The notes under the pieces are model-generated. The model was not told the origin of the DNA. It saw only the letters and a program-made list of their open reading frames with translations, and did not search any database. The position numbers and the translations under genes are program-made. Of a stretch of 64,000 nucleotides of DNA, positions 36,904-46,179 are shown in pieces. Position 1 is the stretch's first letter. The number at the start of each line of letters is the position of its first letter. The DNA is from Corynebacterium hindlerae (lineage in GTDB: Bacteria; Actinomycetota; Actinomycetes; Mycobacteriales; Mycobacteriaceae): NCBI RefSeq assembly GCF_014117265.1, contig NZ_CP059833.1, positions 2,263,069 through 2,327,068 of the forward strand. The letters run 5' to 3'.

Positions 36904-38583
36904 CTACTTCTCTCGGGAGTTGAACGGCATAGGGATACGGACGCCACGTTCCTCAGCGACCTCCTGCGCGCGATTGTAGCCAGCATCCACGTGGCGGATC
37001 ACGCCCATGCCAGGGTCGTTGGTCAGAACGCGGGAGAGCTTCTCGGCTGCCAGGTCGGTGCCATCAGCGACGGACACCTGGCCAGCGTGGATAGAACGGC
37101 CGATGCCGACGCCACCACCGTGGTGGATGGACACCCAGGTTGCGCCAGACGATGTTGCCGTCAGTGCGTTCAGCAGTGGCCAGTCCGCGATCGCGTCGGA
37201 GCCATCCAGCATGGACTCGGTTTCGCGGTATGGGGAGGCGACGGAGCCGGAATCCAGGTGGTCACGGCCGATGACGATCGGTGCCTTGACCTTGCCCTCG
37301 CGGACAAGATCATTGAACAGCAGGCCGGCCTTGTGGCGCTCGCCGTAGCCAAGCCAGCAGATACGCGCTGGCAGGCCTTCGAACTCCACGTATTCCTCGG
37401 CAGCATCCAGCCACCGGTGCAGATGCTCATTCTCAGGGAAGAGCTCCTTCAGGGCCTGGTCAGTGACGCGAATGTCCTCTGGATCGCCGGAGAGTGCAGC
37501 CCAGCGGAATGGGCCGAGGCCCTCGCAGAACAGCGGACGGATGTAAGCGGGGACGAAGCCAGGGAACTCGAAGGCACGACCGTAACCGGCGTGGCGGGCT
37601 TCGTCGCGGATGGAGTTGCCGTAGTCGAACACCTCAGCGCCCTCATCTTGGAACTCCACCATCGCTTGCACCTGCGCGGCCATGGACTCGCGCGCCTTCT
37701 TGGTGAAGGTCTCCGGATCCTGGCGAGCCTCGGCCTGCCAGTCGGCGAATGGGATTTCGGACGGCAGGTAGGACAGCGGGTCGTGGGCAGAGGTCTGGTC
37801 GGTGACGATGTCGACCTGAATGTCACCGGCGCGGTGGCGACGCAGCAGCTCTGGGAAGATATCCGCAGCGTTGCCTTCGACGCCGACCGACAGGGCGCGA
37901 CCCTCGGTCTTTGCAGTGGTGGCGCGGGCAATGGCGTCGTCAAGGCTGTCGGCGACCTCGTCGAGGTAGCGCTTTGCTTGACGACGCTCCAGGCGCGCCC
38001 GATCCACGTCCGCGATGATGCACACGCCACCATTGAGCGTGACTGCCAGTGGCTGCGCACCACCCATACCGCCACAACCGCCGGTCAGGGTGATGGTGCC
38101 CTTGAGTGTGCCATCGAAGCGCTTGCGGGCGATGGCGGCGAAGGTCTCGAAGGTGCCCTGCAAAATGCCCTGGGTGGCGATGTAAATCCAGGAACCCGCG
38201 GTCATTTGGCCGTACATCATCAGGCCCTCGGCCTCAAGCTTGCGGAATTCTGGCCAGGTGGCCCAGTCGCCCACCAGGTTGGAGTTGGCGATCAACACGC
38301 GTGGTGCCCATGGGTTCGTCTTCCAAATGCCCACCGGCTTGCCGGACTGGACGAGGAGGGTCTCGTCATCCTCAAGGTCTTTGAGGGAGGCAACGATCGC
38401 GTCGAAGGCCTCCCAGTTGCGGGCAGCCTTGCCGGTGCCACCATAAACAACGAGGTCTTCCGGACGCTCAGCGACCTCCGGGTCCAGGTTGTTCATCAGC
38501 ATGCGAAGTGGCGCCTCGGTCTGCCACGATTTTGCGGAAATCTCGGTACCGCGTGGGGCGCGGACAATGCGGGGTTCGGACAT
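36904..38583 (-). CDS. hutU: urocanate hydratase HutU
   Basis: A 559-aa NAD+-dependent enzyme that converts urocanate to imidazolonepropionate. The family signature around the NAD site is clear ([14 protein letters not shown]), as is the region [16 protein letters not shown]. The frame is open upstream to 38679, but [10 protein letters not shown] at 38583 gives the normal length (E. coli-type HutU is about 557 aa). hutU-hutI form one unit led by the HutR-type site at 38740-38753. Confidence 0.93.
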   Translation of the reverse strand: MSEPRIVRAPRGTEISAKSWQTEAPLRMLMNNLDPEVAERPEDLVVYGGTGKAARNWEAFDAIVASLKDLEDDETLLVQSGKPVGIWKTNPWAPRVLIANSNLVGDWATWPEFRKLEAEGLMMYGQMTAGSWIYIATQGILQGTFETFAAIARKRFDGTLKGTITLTGGCGGMGGAQPLAVTLNGGVCIIADVDRARLERRQAKRYLDEVADSLDDAIARATTAKTEGRALSVGVEGNAADIFPELLRRHRAGDIQVDIVTDQTSAHDPLSYLPSEIPFADWQAEARQDPETFTKKARESMAAQVQAMVEFQDEGAEVFDYGNSIRDEARHAGYGRAFEFPGFVPAYIRPLFCEGLGPFRWAALSGDPEDIRVTDQALKELFPENEHLHRWLDAAEEYVEFEGLPARICWLGYGERHKAGLLFNDLVREGKVKAPIVIGRDHLDSGSVASPYRETESMLDGSDAIADWPLLNALTATSSGATWVSIHHGGGVGIGRSIHAGQVSVADGTDLAAEKLSRVLTNDPGMGVIRHVDAGYNRAQEVAEERGVRIPMPFNSREK

Positions 38584-38739
38584 GAGGACTCCTGAGAAAG
38601 CTGTAGTTATCACCCTGTCGAGTGATCCGGTGGGGCCGGGGCTGTCATCACTCGAAAAGTCGATAGTGTTGTGGATCACTTACGGTCGCCAGTGTAGGCG
38701 GGACAATTGCAAAAAAGGAGAGCGTGGCTAGCGATAGTG

Positions 38740-38753
38740 TCTGAAATGCCAGA
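38740..38753. promoter_or_regulatory. HutR-type operator before hutU
   Basis: TCTGAAATGCCAGA, identical to the site before hutH, 157 bp upstream of the hutU start and just after the stop of the YjiH-type gene. Confidence 0.75.
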
Positions 38754-38760
38754 CTTGAGG

Positions 38761-40143
38761 TTAGAGGAGAAGGTAGGCAATCGGAGTGGCAATAAGGAAC
38801 GTCAGCGCCACCCGCTCGAACCAAATGACCACCATGTGCCACATCTTCACCGGAATCTGCGTCGCCAAGATGCATGGCACCAGCGCGGAGAAGAAGATGA
38901 TGGCGCTCACTGCCACCACGCCAATGACGAAGCGGAGCACCAGAGACTCTTGATCGGACACCAGCGTGGCCGGAAGAAGCATTTCAGCAATACCTGTGGC
39001 CGCAGCCTTAGAAGCCAACATCGGCTCCGGAACCCGGGCAACCCACGCAAACGGGTAAAAAAGAAACCCAAGCCAATCGAAAACTGGGGTGAACTTAGCT
39101 AACAAAAGACCGCCCAGGCCAATCGACATGATGGACGGGGTAATCGCAGCCGCCATGTTGGTGCCATCAACAAAGTTTCGCCACGCTGCTTGCGGAAGCG
39201 GTGGCGCCTCATCCAACGTATTTTTCGCTTCGGACCAGGCCACCTTCATGCGATCCTTGCGCACAATCTCTTCTGGCTGAGCGGTCGCCCCCTCGTAGTA
39301 GTCGTTGGGGAGCAAGGATAGGGGAGGGATCCTGACTGAAATTGCGGTGACAATGAACGTGACAACAAGAGAGACCGCGAAGAACGGGCCCCAATAGGCC
39401 ATCAAATCGAGAGTTTTGGCGACGATAACCATGAAAGCTGCCGAGACCGTCGAAAAGCCCGTTGCGATGATCGCTGCCTCCCGGGCAGTGTATTTGCCTT
39501 CGCGGTACACCCGATCAGTGATCAAAATGCCAAGCGAGTACGAGCCCACAAAGCTAGCAACCGCGTCAATCGCGGAACGTCCTGGGGTGCGCCAGATGGG
39601 GCGCATCACCGGCTGCATAAGGACCCCTACGAACTCCAGGAACCCGTAGCAAATAATCAACGCGAGGAACATCGATCCAATGGGAACAATGAGGCCAACC
39701 GGCGTGGCGATCTTCTCAAACAGAAACGGAACCAGGTCCTTCGCCGCCAGGGGACCGGACAAGAATCCGGACACATAGAGCCCGGCGACAATGACGCCGA
39801 CAATGTTGGCGAAAGAGAAAACGCCGGTCAGGGCACCGTTTTTCCAGCGGCCAGTGATGAACTGGCGCACTGTTCCGTACAACATAAATGCGAGGAGAAT
39901 CCAAGGAACTACGGGGCCCGCCACATCGCGGAAAGCAGTGACAACATGATCCACGATGATGGTCGTGTTGCCTCGCCAAGAAAGCGGGAGGAAAAAGATG
40001 GCGATGCCAAGCGCAGAGTAGACGAAGAACGGCCACGTCGATCGATGATCCGTACGATCTTCGGATCGAAGAATGGCAGCTTCGAAAGCGGGGGCACCAG
40101 GATGGTGTTCTTGAACCTTGGGATGATTTTTGTGTGCAGGCAT
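38761..40143 (-). CDS. YjiH-type (nucleoside-recognition/GATE domain) membrane protein of the hut cluster
   Basis: A 460-aa membrane protein with about ten helices. Two GATE-like regions can be seen (SAIDAVASFVGSYSLGILIT and the later ALVPCILATQIP). YjiH proteins are uncharacterised, but related GATE-domain proteins handle nucleosides, peptides or metabolites. Lying between hutU and hutR, with its own HutR-type site upstream, it is likely to transport histidine, urocanate or another pathway compound. That is inferred from position. Confidence 0.75.
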   Translation of the reverse strand: MPAHKNHPKVQEHHPGAPAFEAAILRSEDRTDHRSTWPFFVYSALGIAIFFLPLSWRGNTTIIVDHVVTAFRDVAGPVVPWILLAFMLYGTVRQFITGRWKNGALTGVFSFANIVGVIVAGLYVSGFLSGPLAAKDLVPFLFEKIATPVGLIVPIGSMFLALIICYGFLEFVGVLMQPVMRPIWRTPGRSAIDAVASFVGSYSLGILITDRVYREGKYTAREAAIIATGFSTVSAAFMVIVAKTLDLMAYWGPFFAVSLVVTFIVTAISVRIPPLSLLPNDYYEGATAQPEEIVRKDRMKVAWSEAKNTLDEAPPLPQAAWRNFVDGTNMAAAITPSIMSIGLGGLLLAKFTPVFDWLGFLFYPFAWVARVPEPMLASKAAATGIAEMLLPATLVSDQESLVLRFVIGVVAVSAIIFFSALVPCILATQIPVKMWHMVVIWFERVALTFLIATPIAYLLL

Positions 40144-40304
40144 GGGTCGTCACCTTCGGGAATAATCGTCGCTTCACAATGGGAAGAGACGCATTCAGTT
40201 ACGGACAACTGCGCGACAGCCTGCGCATTGGTACGAATTCTAGGTGACGCCCGTTGTATTTGTCGAGGCTGCGAGCGGGGGCGCCCACCGCAGCACATTA
40301 ACAG

Positions 40305-40318
40305 TCTGCAATTACAGA
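40305..40318. promoter_or_regulatory. third HutR-type operator, before the YjiH-type gene
   Basis: TCTGCAATTACAGA within the palindrome CAGTCTG...CAGACTG, overlapping the last codons of hutR and 162 bp before the YjiH-type start. It differs in the spacer from the two identical sites but keeps the TCTG-N6-CAGA arms. Confidence 0.65.
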
Positions 40319-41061
40319 CTGCGTTTGCCGAAGACTGACTGCGAGATCAGGGCGGCTTTTGCGGCGACCTCCTCGGCCAGCTCTTCGTGGGCCAGCTCCC
40401 CGAATTTCCCCATACTAAAGGTCAATGCCAAAGCGGCCGCTGGCCTGCCCAAATGGTCCATGATGGGGGCTGCGACGGTTTGCTGGCCAGGGGAGACCTC
40501 GCCAATTTCCTCGGCCCAGCCACGCTCCCGGACCTGCTGAAACTCTTTTCGTAACGCTGCCCACTGCGACCCGCCCGCGCCGGCAAGCGTTACCGTCGCT
40601 TTCAGATCCTGCTCCGGTAAATAAGCGAGCTGACATTTCCCGCTCGCGGTCATCAATGCAGGTAGATGCACCCCTTCAGCAGTGACGAGGCTTACCGCGC
40701 CCGGGGCGCGTTCTTCCAGGAGATAGTGGACTTGGGTCGTCGCTAAGCGAGAAATATGCGCGCTGCCACCCACCTTCGCCGCCAGCTGCTGCGCGTGCTT
40801 CGCCCCCACCCGCACGAGCGGCTGCTGCGTCACATACGCCCTGGTCATCGCATAGGCGGCGAGCCCTAGACCGTAGGTGCGTTGCTCCGGGATATGCACC
40901 ACAAACCCCGCTTCCTCCATCACATTCAGCAGGTGATACACCGTGGAACGGGGAAGACCGAGCTCAGTATGAATGCGAGACGCCGAAATTGGGGTATCGA
41001 TGCTGGTCAGCAGCGTGAGGATCTTCAAGGTATTCGCAGCAGCCGGCACTTTCGAACTCAC
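40312..41061 (-). CDS. hutR: IclR-family regulator HutR
   Basis: A 249-aa IclR-type regulator. The winged HTH (ISASRIHTELGLPRSTVYHL) is at about residues 28-47 and the C-terminal effector domain follows. The ORF runs on upstream to 41352, but this covers hutG on the other strand. GTG 41061 has AAGGAGG six bases before it and starts VSSKVPAAANTLK, a normal IclR start. By synteny with the corynebacterial hut cluster it should activate or repress hut genes through the three TCTG-N6-CAGA sites. Confidence 0.88.
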   Translation of the reverse strand: MSSKVPAAANTLKILTLLTSIDTPISASRIHTELGLPRSTVYHLLNVMEEAGFVVHIPEQRTYGLGLAAYAMTRAYVTQQPLVRVGAKHAQQLAAKVGGSAHISRLATTQVHYLLEERAPGAVSLVTAEGVHLPALMTASGKCQLAYLPEQDLKATVTLAGAGGSQWAALRKEFQQVRERGWAEEIGEVSPGQQTVAAPIMDHLGRPAAALALTFSMGKFGELAHEELAEEVAAKAALISQSVFGKRSL

Positions 41062-41095
41062 TCGGGCCTCCTTAGGGCTTGGTAGTGTGCTAGGC

Positions 41096-42010
41096 ATGAG
41101 CAACCACATGGACGTTTGGACAGGCCGCATCGATGGCCCCGGCGCCGAACACGCGCGCTGGCATTCGACGATACAGCCTGCGACCGCCGACGCGACACCC
41201 GGCGTCGTTCTCCTTGGATTCGCCAGCGATGAAGGCGTCCGTCGCAACCAGGGGCGCGTCGGTGCAGCCACCGCCCCCGACATCATTCGCGGCGCGCTCG
41301 GCAGCCTGGCCGTGCACCACAGCACGCCGCTATACGACGCCGGAACCTGCACCCTAACCGGCCACGATTTAACCGGTGCTCATGACGAGCTCACCGGTGC
41401 GGTAGGAAAACTTATCAAGGCAGGTCACACCGTGATTGTCCTCGGCGGTGGCCACGAAACCGCATACGGTTCACACCGCGGGCTGCGGGACAATGTTTCC
41501 GGCAGCGTCGGGATCGTGAACCTGGACGCACACTTTGACCTGCGTAGCGCGCCCGAACCGACCTCGGGCACTCCGTTTCGGCAGCTCGCCAACGAAACCG
41601 AGGACTTTCGCTACTCAGTGTTCGGCATCTCCCGACCAAACAACACCCGCGCGTTGTTTACAGCGGCTGACGAACTGAATGTTCACTACACACTGGACAC
41701 CGAACTGGCAGCCATGAGCCCGGCGGAGTGCGCAGAGCTGGTCGCTCAAGCAGCTGAATCCGTTGACACCCTGCACCTTTCCATTGACCTCGATGTCCTA
41801 CCAGCTGCAGTTGCGCCAGGAGTTTCTGCTCCTGCTGCCTACGGCGTCTCTTTTGACCGTATCCACGCGATGGCCGTCGCAGCGGCGCGCAGCGGGAAAC
41901 TTCGATTGGTGGATGTGGTGGAACTCAACCCCACATACGACATCGACGGCCGCACCGCCAAAGCAGCGGCACGGCTCATCGACGACATCGTGTCTGCGCT
42001 CGATTTCTAG
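41096..42010 (+). CDS. hutG: formimidoylglutamase HutG
   Basis: A 304-aa ureohydrolase (arginase fold) that splits N-formimidoyl-L-glutamate to glutamate and formamide, the last step of the pathway. The manganese-binding motifs of the fold are present: GGGHE, NLDAHFDLR and SIDLDVLP. The likely start is ATG 41096. ATG 41108 is also possible. It is divergent from hutR with only 34 bp between the two starts, so their promoters must overlap. Confidence 0.9.
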   Translation: MSNHMDVWTGRIDGPGAEHARWHSTIQPATADATPGVVLLGFASDEGVRRNQGRVGAATAPDIIRGALGSLAVHHSTPLYDAGTCTLTGHDLTGAHDELTGAVGKLIKAGHTVIVLGGGHETAYGSHRGLRDNVSGSVGIVNLDAHFDLRSAPEPTSGTPFRQLANETEDFRYSVFGISRPNNTRALFTAADELNVHYTLDTELAAMSPAECAELVAQAAESVDTLHLSIDLDVLPAAVAPGVSAPAAYGVSFDRIHAMAVAAARSGKLRLVDVVELNPTYDIDGRTAKAAARLIDDIVSALDF

Positions 42011-42050
42011 GGGTGAGGGGGTTTGGATAGTGATTAGGGGGCGTGCGAGA

Positions 42051-42110
42051 AATCCCTACGCCTTTTGGTGATAAAAGTCCAGGTCATTGGAGATCAACGG
42101 CGTAGGGATT
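42051..42110. repeat. long-spaced perfect inverted repeat
   Basis: AATCCCTACGCC (42051-42062) and GGCGTAGGGATT (42099-42110) with 36 bp between. The outer flanks also match partly (GCG..GAAA). No gene is seen in 42011-42304. It could be a small RNA, a repeat family or an unusual transcript end. Confidence 0.5.
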
Positions 42111-42260
42111 AGTTTCGCGCTTCAACTCCCTATCAGGGGTTCACTGTTGAGGGGGCTACCAGTAACAATTGGCTCCCGCACCCCGTATCCCCGGGAAGCA
42201 TAACCCGGGTCTCGGGAGGAATCTGAGCTGCACAGGTGCTATTTCAGTGTTTTTCTTCCG

Positions 42261-42286
42261 AAACCCGGGAAATGCTTCCCGGGTTT
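42261..42286. terminator. hairpin terminator between hutG and the ABC transporter
   Basis: AAACCCGGGAA, loop ATGC, then its exact complement (11-bp stem) between converging genes. A weaker GGGAAGC/CCGGG hairpin lies just upstream near 42190-42215. Confidence 0.75.
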
Positions 42287-42304
42287 CTCAGAAGCAGCCA
42301 ACCC

Positions 42305-44779
42305 CTAGCGTGTGGCCAGATCACCGCTAAAGCGTGACCCGAAGATCAGGCCTGTCAGCCATCCGACGAGCAGGATCGCGCCACAAACAATCAGCAGTGG
42401 GGCACTGATGCTGTAGAGCATCGTTTGGTAGACGTCGGCAATGGCTATTTCGGTGTTTCGCCATAGGAACGCGAGGAATAGCAGGGCTGCCCCGATCACA
42501 GCGCCGAGGAGCCCGAGAGCACTTACCAACATGCCTTGGGCGCCGCAGTAGCGACGAAGCAGAGCGGGGGAACCGCCGAGGGATGCCATGATCCTTTGAT
42601 CTTTGCGGGTTTCCATTCCCGTGAGCAGAACTAGCAGAAGGGTAACGATGAAGGTGAGCACGATCGCCAATCCCAGCGGGATGAGGAAGAAGCTGCCCAG
42701 GCCGTCGTCTCCTTCATTAGTGATCTGAAGGGTGTTGTTCCCGAAGTTGAGGCGGATTTGCTGGAAGATGTTGAGCGGTTTCCCTTCCGCGAAAAGGGAG
42801 CCGTTATAAGAGGCTTGGATTCCGATGTCGCGGGCCATATCTGGGGTGATGATGACCGATGGGGCTTCGGAGTCGAAGGGCAGCGAGATTGCTGGGAGTT
42901 GGACGCTGTCCTGGTCTTTAGTGAGGGTGATTGTGCCGTCGGTAAGCAGGTTGTGGCTGCCTGCGATGGCAATTCCATTCTCTAAGGCGTCCCGGTATTC
43001 CGTGGCTTTTGCTGGGGGCACGGTTTCCGGGGCACGCAGCGCGAGGAAGTCGATGATGTTTGGGGTAGCGATAAAAACGCCACTGCCGTATTCGAAGGAG
43101 CTCGGGATGTGCAGTGCCTCGGCCAGCGGGCTCATGCTGTAGGGGGTGACGCCGTCCTTGGCGGTTGCGTTGTAGTCCTCAGAACCGAACTGCTCGTACC
43201 GATCTACCCGTAGGGGCGCATGAGTGACGTGTTGGGCGTTGTGCAGGGGCTCTTGGAACACTACTGGATCGCTGGCAGACACCATAGTTGGTTTCGCGAT
43301 GACTACCGGGTGCTCTCCCGGGATGAGCGGCGTCGCAAAACCAGCGCTGAACAGACCGATGAGCAGGCAGCCGGCAATAGCGCCGATAGCTGGCATCGTG
43401 CGGCCATAGTTGCGCACGCCGTCACGGATGGCGAGCCGCGCCGGTAGAGAAACAAAACGAACGAGCCGCGATGCTCCCAATAACAGCAGTGGAGCGCTGA
43501 GCACCACCACCGTGATCAACCCTGCGATGTGGATCGGTAGCGCGTCGCCGTCGTCGAAAATGATGAGGAGGAAAAACAGCGCACCGAACGCGAGCGGGAT
43601 AAGGTGCCAAGGGCGCAGCCGACGCATGCGTACCGACGCTCCTCCCGCCAACGCCTGTACCGGGTCCATTCGGGAGGCCCGAATCGCAGGGACGAGTGCG
43701 GCGACGAGACCCCACAGCATCGCGAGCACGATCAGTGCAACCCATAAGTCCAGATGGAATGCGAAGCCGATGTCGGTGCTGAACACCCGGATTCCAATCC
43801 CGGCGAGTGCGGTTAGTGCAGTGCCCACGATCGCCCCGGCAAGCCCGATGAAAATACCATGCCAGAGCATGATGCCCCGCAGATGAGCTGAGGTGGCGCC
43901 ATTGGCGGCGAGTATGCCATTGATCCGCAGGTTCCGCCCCGCCGCGACGGCGAAAATTGGTCCCACGATGGAAGCAAGAAGAACTGCTATCAATACGGTG
44001 AGTGCGATGGTGCCTGCTAGGTCATCTGCGTTGAGGTTTTTCAAAAAGGACACCACGAGCAGGTCCTTTTTATCCGTATTAGCTGGCGGTGGAGTGGGAA
44101 TCGAGGAATACACACTCACGCCCTGGTCGGTGTCGAAAACTTCGCGAGTGTTGTCGGAGTACCACTGCACATGCCAGTCTGCGGGGAGCTGTGCGGATAC
44201 AGCCGTGGCCGGGTCGAAGAAAGACAGGTCAGCGATGTTCACACTGGACCGGCCACCGTAGAAGCCTCCCGTTTCTGGAGCTCCAACGACAAAGTCTTGG
44301 GTGCTATTTGTACCAGAGAAAGTGAGAGCTACCCGATCACCTTCCTGCACGCCTAGGAGCGCAGCCTCTCGTGGTGATAAGTAGATCTGGCCGGGCGGGG
44401 GAACGGCGATCGAACTAGTATCCACCTCGGAGGCTGTAACCGCCTGATAGAACTCTGCGTCACTGCCATGAATGGTTGCAGTGAGGTTCAGTTCGGGGAC
44501 GAACTCCCCGGGAACGGTCGCGGCAATGCGCTGCAGGTCAGGGCGATTAAGCGCTTCGGGATCCTTGGTGCAGAATCCATCGTCTGAGGTGTTTTTGCAT
44601 TGCCAGGTGGATACGGATGCGACGAACTCCTTTCCTTGGTAGGTGGGAGGCTGCCAAGGGCCTTCAACCAGGCCGAGGAAGGTACCGATGAGGAACACTG
44701 GGGCGGCGAAAAGCAGTACAGCCAGGATGGATCGTTTCCAGTTTTGACGCAGGTCGCGCCAGGCGAGGCGGGCTGTCAC
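42305..44779 (-). CDS. FtsX/MacB-type ABC transporter permease
   Basis: An 824-aa permease with two FtsX-type membrane domains and large extracytoplasmic loops. The first helix is preceded by the typical WRDLRQNWKRS. A long non-membrane segment (about 40-250) lies between helices 1 and 2, and a second starts near residue 490. Its start overlaps the end of the ATPase gene by four bases. With the PadR-controlled context, drug, peptide or lipid export is likely. Confidence 0.85.
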   Translation of the reverse strand: MTARLAWRDLRQNWKRSILAVLLFAAPVFLIGTFLGLVEGPWQPPTYQGKEFVASVSTWQCKNTSDDGFCTKDPEALNRPDLQRIAATVPGEFVPELNLTATIHGSDAEFYQAVTASEVDTSSIAVPPPGQIYLSPREAALLGVQEGDRVALTFSGTNSTQDFVVGAPETGGFYGGRSSVNIADLSFFDPATAVSAQLPADWHVQWYSDNTREVFDTDQGVSVYSSIPTPPPANTDKKDLLVVSFLKNLNADDLAGTIALTVLIAVLLASIVGPIFAVAAGRNLRINGILAANGATSAHLRGIMLWHGIFIGLAGAIVGTALTALAGIGIRVFSTDIGFAFHLDLWVALIVLAMLWGLVAALVPAIRASRMDPVQALAGGASVRMRRLRPWHLIPLAFGALFFLLIIFDDGDALPIHIAGLITVVVLSAPLLLLGASRLVRFVSLPARLAIRDGVRNYGRTMPAIGAIAGCLLIGLFSAGFATPLIPGEHPVVIAKPTMVSASDPVVFQEPLHNAQHVTHAPLRVDRYEQFGSEDYNATAKDGVTPYSMSPLAEALHIPSSFEYGSGVFIATPNIIDFLALRAPETVPPAKATEYRDALENGIAIAGSHNLLTDGTITLTKDQDSVQLPAISLPFDSEAPSVIITPDMARDIGIQASYNGSLFAEGKPLNIFQQIRLNFGNNTLQITNEGDDGLGSFFLIPLGLAIVLTFIVTLLLVLLTGMETRKDQRIMASLGGSPALLRRYCGAQGMLVSALGLLGAVIGAALLFLAFLWRNTEIAIADVYQTMLYSISAPLLIVCGAILLVGWLTGLIFGSRFSGDLATR

Positions 44780-45459
44780 TTGGCACCTCCATGAATGTGG
44801 CCGTCGCGTAGGTAGATGGTGCGGTCGGCGTAGGCAGCGAGGCGTGGCTCGTGGGTGACCAAAAGACCTGCGGCGCCGGCGCGAACTCGGGAAACCAAGA
44901 GCTCGAGGACGTCGTCGGCGGTGGTGCTGTCGAGAGCGCCGGTCGGCTCGTCAGCCAGCAAAAGCTGCCGCTTGCCGACGACCGCCCGCGCAATCGCGAT
45001 GCGCTGCCGCTGTCCACCGGACATTTCAGACGGGAAGCGGTCGCTTAATTCCGTGAGCCCCAGTTCTTCCAGCGTGTGCAGCGCTGCTGCACGAGCGTTT
45101 CGAGTGTTCATCCCATCTAACTCCAGGGGGAGCGCGATGTTTTCCGTCGCGGTAAGTGTGGGCAGGAGATTGAAGTCTTGGAAGACGAATCCGATGAATT
45201 GGCGTCGTAAAGCTGCGATCTTGTTAGGGCTCATCTCGCTGGTGTCGGCACCGCCGAGCAGCACACGCCCGGAGGTGGGAGTGGTGAGAGTACCTGAGAC
45301 GTTGAGCAGCGTGGACTTTCCGGAACCGGAGGCGCCCATGATGGCAACGAGTTCGCCGGGCATGACTTCCAGGGTGACGGAATCCAGGGCGTGGATGTGG
45401 TTCGGGCCGTCTTGGTGGATCTTGGTGACGTTGTCGAGGAAAAGGGTAGGGGCGGTCAT
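44776..45459 (-). CDS. ABC transporter ATP-binding protein
   Basis: A 227-aa LolD/MacB-type ATPase. Walker A GASGSGKSTLL, signature MSGGQRQRIAIARAV and Walker B LLLADEPTGALD are all present. The frame extends upstream to 45537 inside the padR gene. ATG 45459 (MTAPTLFLDNV) is the normal start, four bases after the padR stop. Works with the permease encoded downstream. Confidence 0.9.
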   Translation of the reverse strand: MTAPTLFLDNVTKIHQDGPNHIHALDSVTLEVMPGELVAIMGASGSGKSTLLNVSGTLTTPTSGRVLLGGADTSEMSPNKIAALRRQFIGFVFQDFNLLPTLTATENIALPLELDGMNTRNARAAALHTLEELGLTELSDRFPSEMSGGQRQRIAIARAVVGKRQLLLADEPTGALDSTTADDVLELLVSRVRAGAAGLLVTHEPRLAAYADRTIYLRDGHIHGGAK

Positions 45460-45463
45460 GGTT

Positions 45464-45982
45464 CTAGGCGTCCTTGAGGGTGTCGATGCGGTCAAGCCAG
45501 CGGTTTTCAGCTTCGAGATTGAAAATGCGTCTTTCAAGCAGTAACCGGTCAGCGCTGCGGATCTTGGGCAGTTCGCGCAGCTGCATGGTTGTGGATCTCA
45601 ATTCACTCATGACAGCCTCGCGTTGCCGCTGAATGAGGTCTGGAAGCTGCTGCGATTTGGTCGCGGCTGCGAGGGAAATTTTGATCACCAGTTCATCGCG
45701 TTGGTTTTCGGAGTGCACCACGGGGCTGCGCCACCAACGAAGCAACTCTTCGTTGCCAGTTTCTGTAATGGCAAAAAGCTCGGTGGCGTGGCCGCTAGGG
45801 CCGTACTCGGAACCCATGCTGCGAATGAGGCCATCTCGATTCAGACGGCCCAAGGTCTGAGAAACCTGCCCCTTGTTAAGAGGCCATTGTTGATGGGTGA
45901 GCTCCTGGAATCTTCGGCGAAGATCACTAGCAGAGGCTGGTCCATCCGTGAGGAGCTCCAGTAGGGAGTGGGGTATTGGCAT
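45464..45982 (-). CDS. PadR-family transcriptional repressor
   Basis: A 172-aa protein with an N-terminal winged HTH (LLELLTDGPASASDLRRRF, then GQVSQTLGRLNRDGLIR) and a C-terminal coiled helix for dimerisation. It heads the operon with the ABC exporter, an arrangement known from LmrR-like repressors, which sense the exported drug. Two identical palindromes sit 17-58 bp upstream of its start and are probably its own operators. Confidence 0.85.
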   Translation of the reverse strand: MPIPHSLLELLTDGPASASDLRRRFQELTHQQWPLNKGQVSQTLGRLNRDGLIRSMGSEYGPSGHATELFAITETGNEELLRWWRSPVVHSENQRDELVIKISLAAATKSQQLPDLIQRQREAVMSELRSTTMQLRELPKIRSADRLLLERRIFNLEAENRWLDRIDTLKDA

Positions 45983-45998
45983 GAGTCACCTTCCGAAA

Positions 45999-46040
45999 GG
46001 TTACCGGGTAACTGTTATGGCTGTAGGTTACCGGGTAACC
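45999..46040. promoter_or_regulatory. tandem PadR-type operators
   Basis: Two copies of GGTTACCGGGTAAC, at 45999-46012 and 46026-46039, each a near-perfect palindrome centred on CCGG, 27 bp from centre to centre. They lie directly before padR and are very likely autoregulatory sites controlling the exporter. Confidence 0.75.
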
Positions 46041-46057
46041 CTTAAAGGGTAAGTTGT

Positions 46058-46075
46058 TTGTGACTGTAATCACAA
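46058..46075. promoter_or_regulatory. GlxR/CRP-like site
   Basis: TTGTGA-CTGTAA-TCACAA, a perfect-arm palindrome that fits TGTGA-N6-TCACA, the GlxR (corynebacterial CRP) pattern, and also the Rex pattern. It lies 105 bp before the BASS transporter start and about 75 bp before padR. Confidence 0.55.
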
Positions 46076-46179
46076 GGTGTTATGGTGAAGTTACAGCCAC
46101 ACCTGGCTTTGCAAAGTTCACCGTGCTCCACCCCGCACGCACTGCACAGTATCCACCCTGTCCTCATGGAGCACTTCGC

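Noticed and set aside
36892..38595. 567-codon open frame on the plus strand
   Set aside because: It is the antisense of hutU/hutI. Its product has no family sense, while the minus strand encodes a full HutU.
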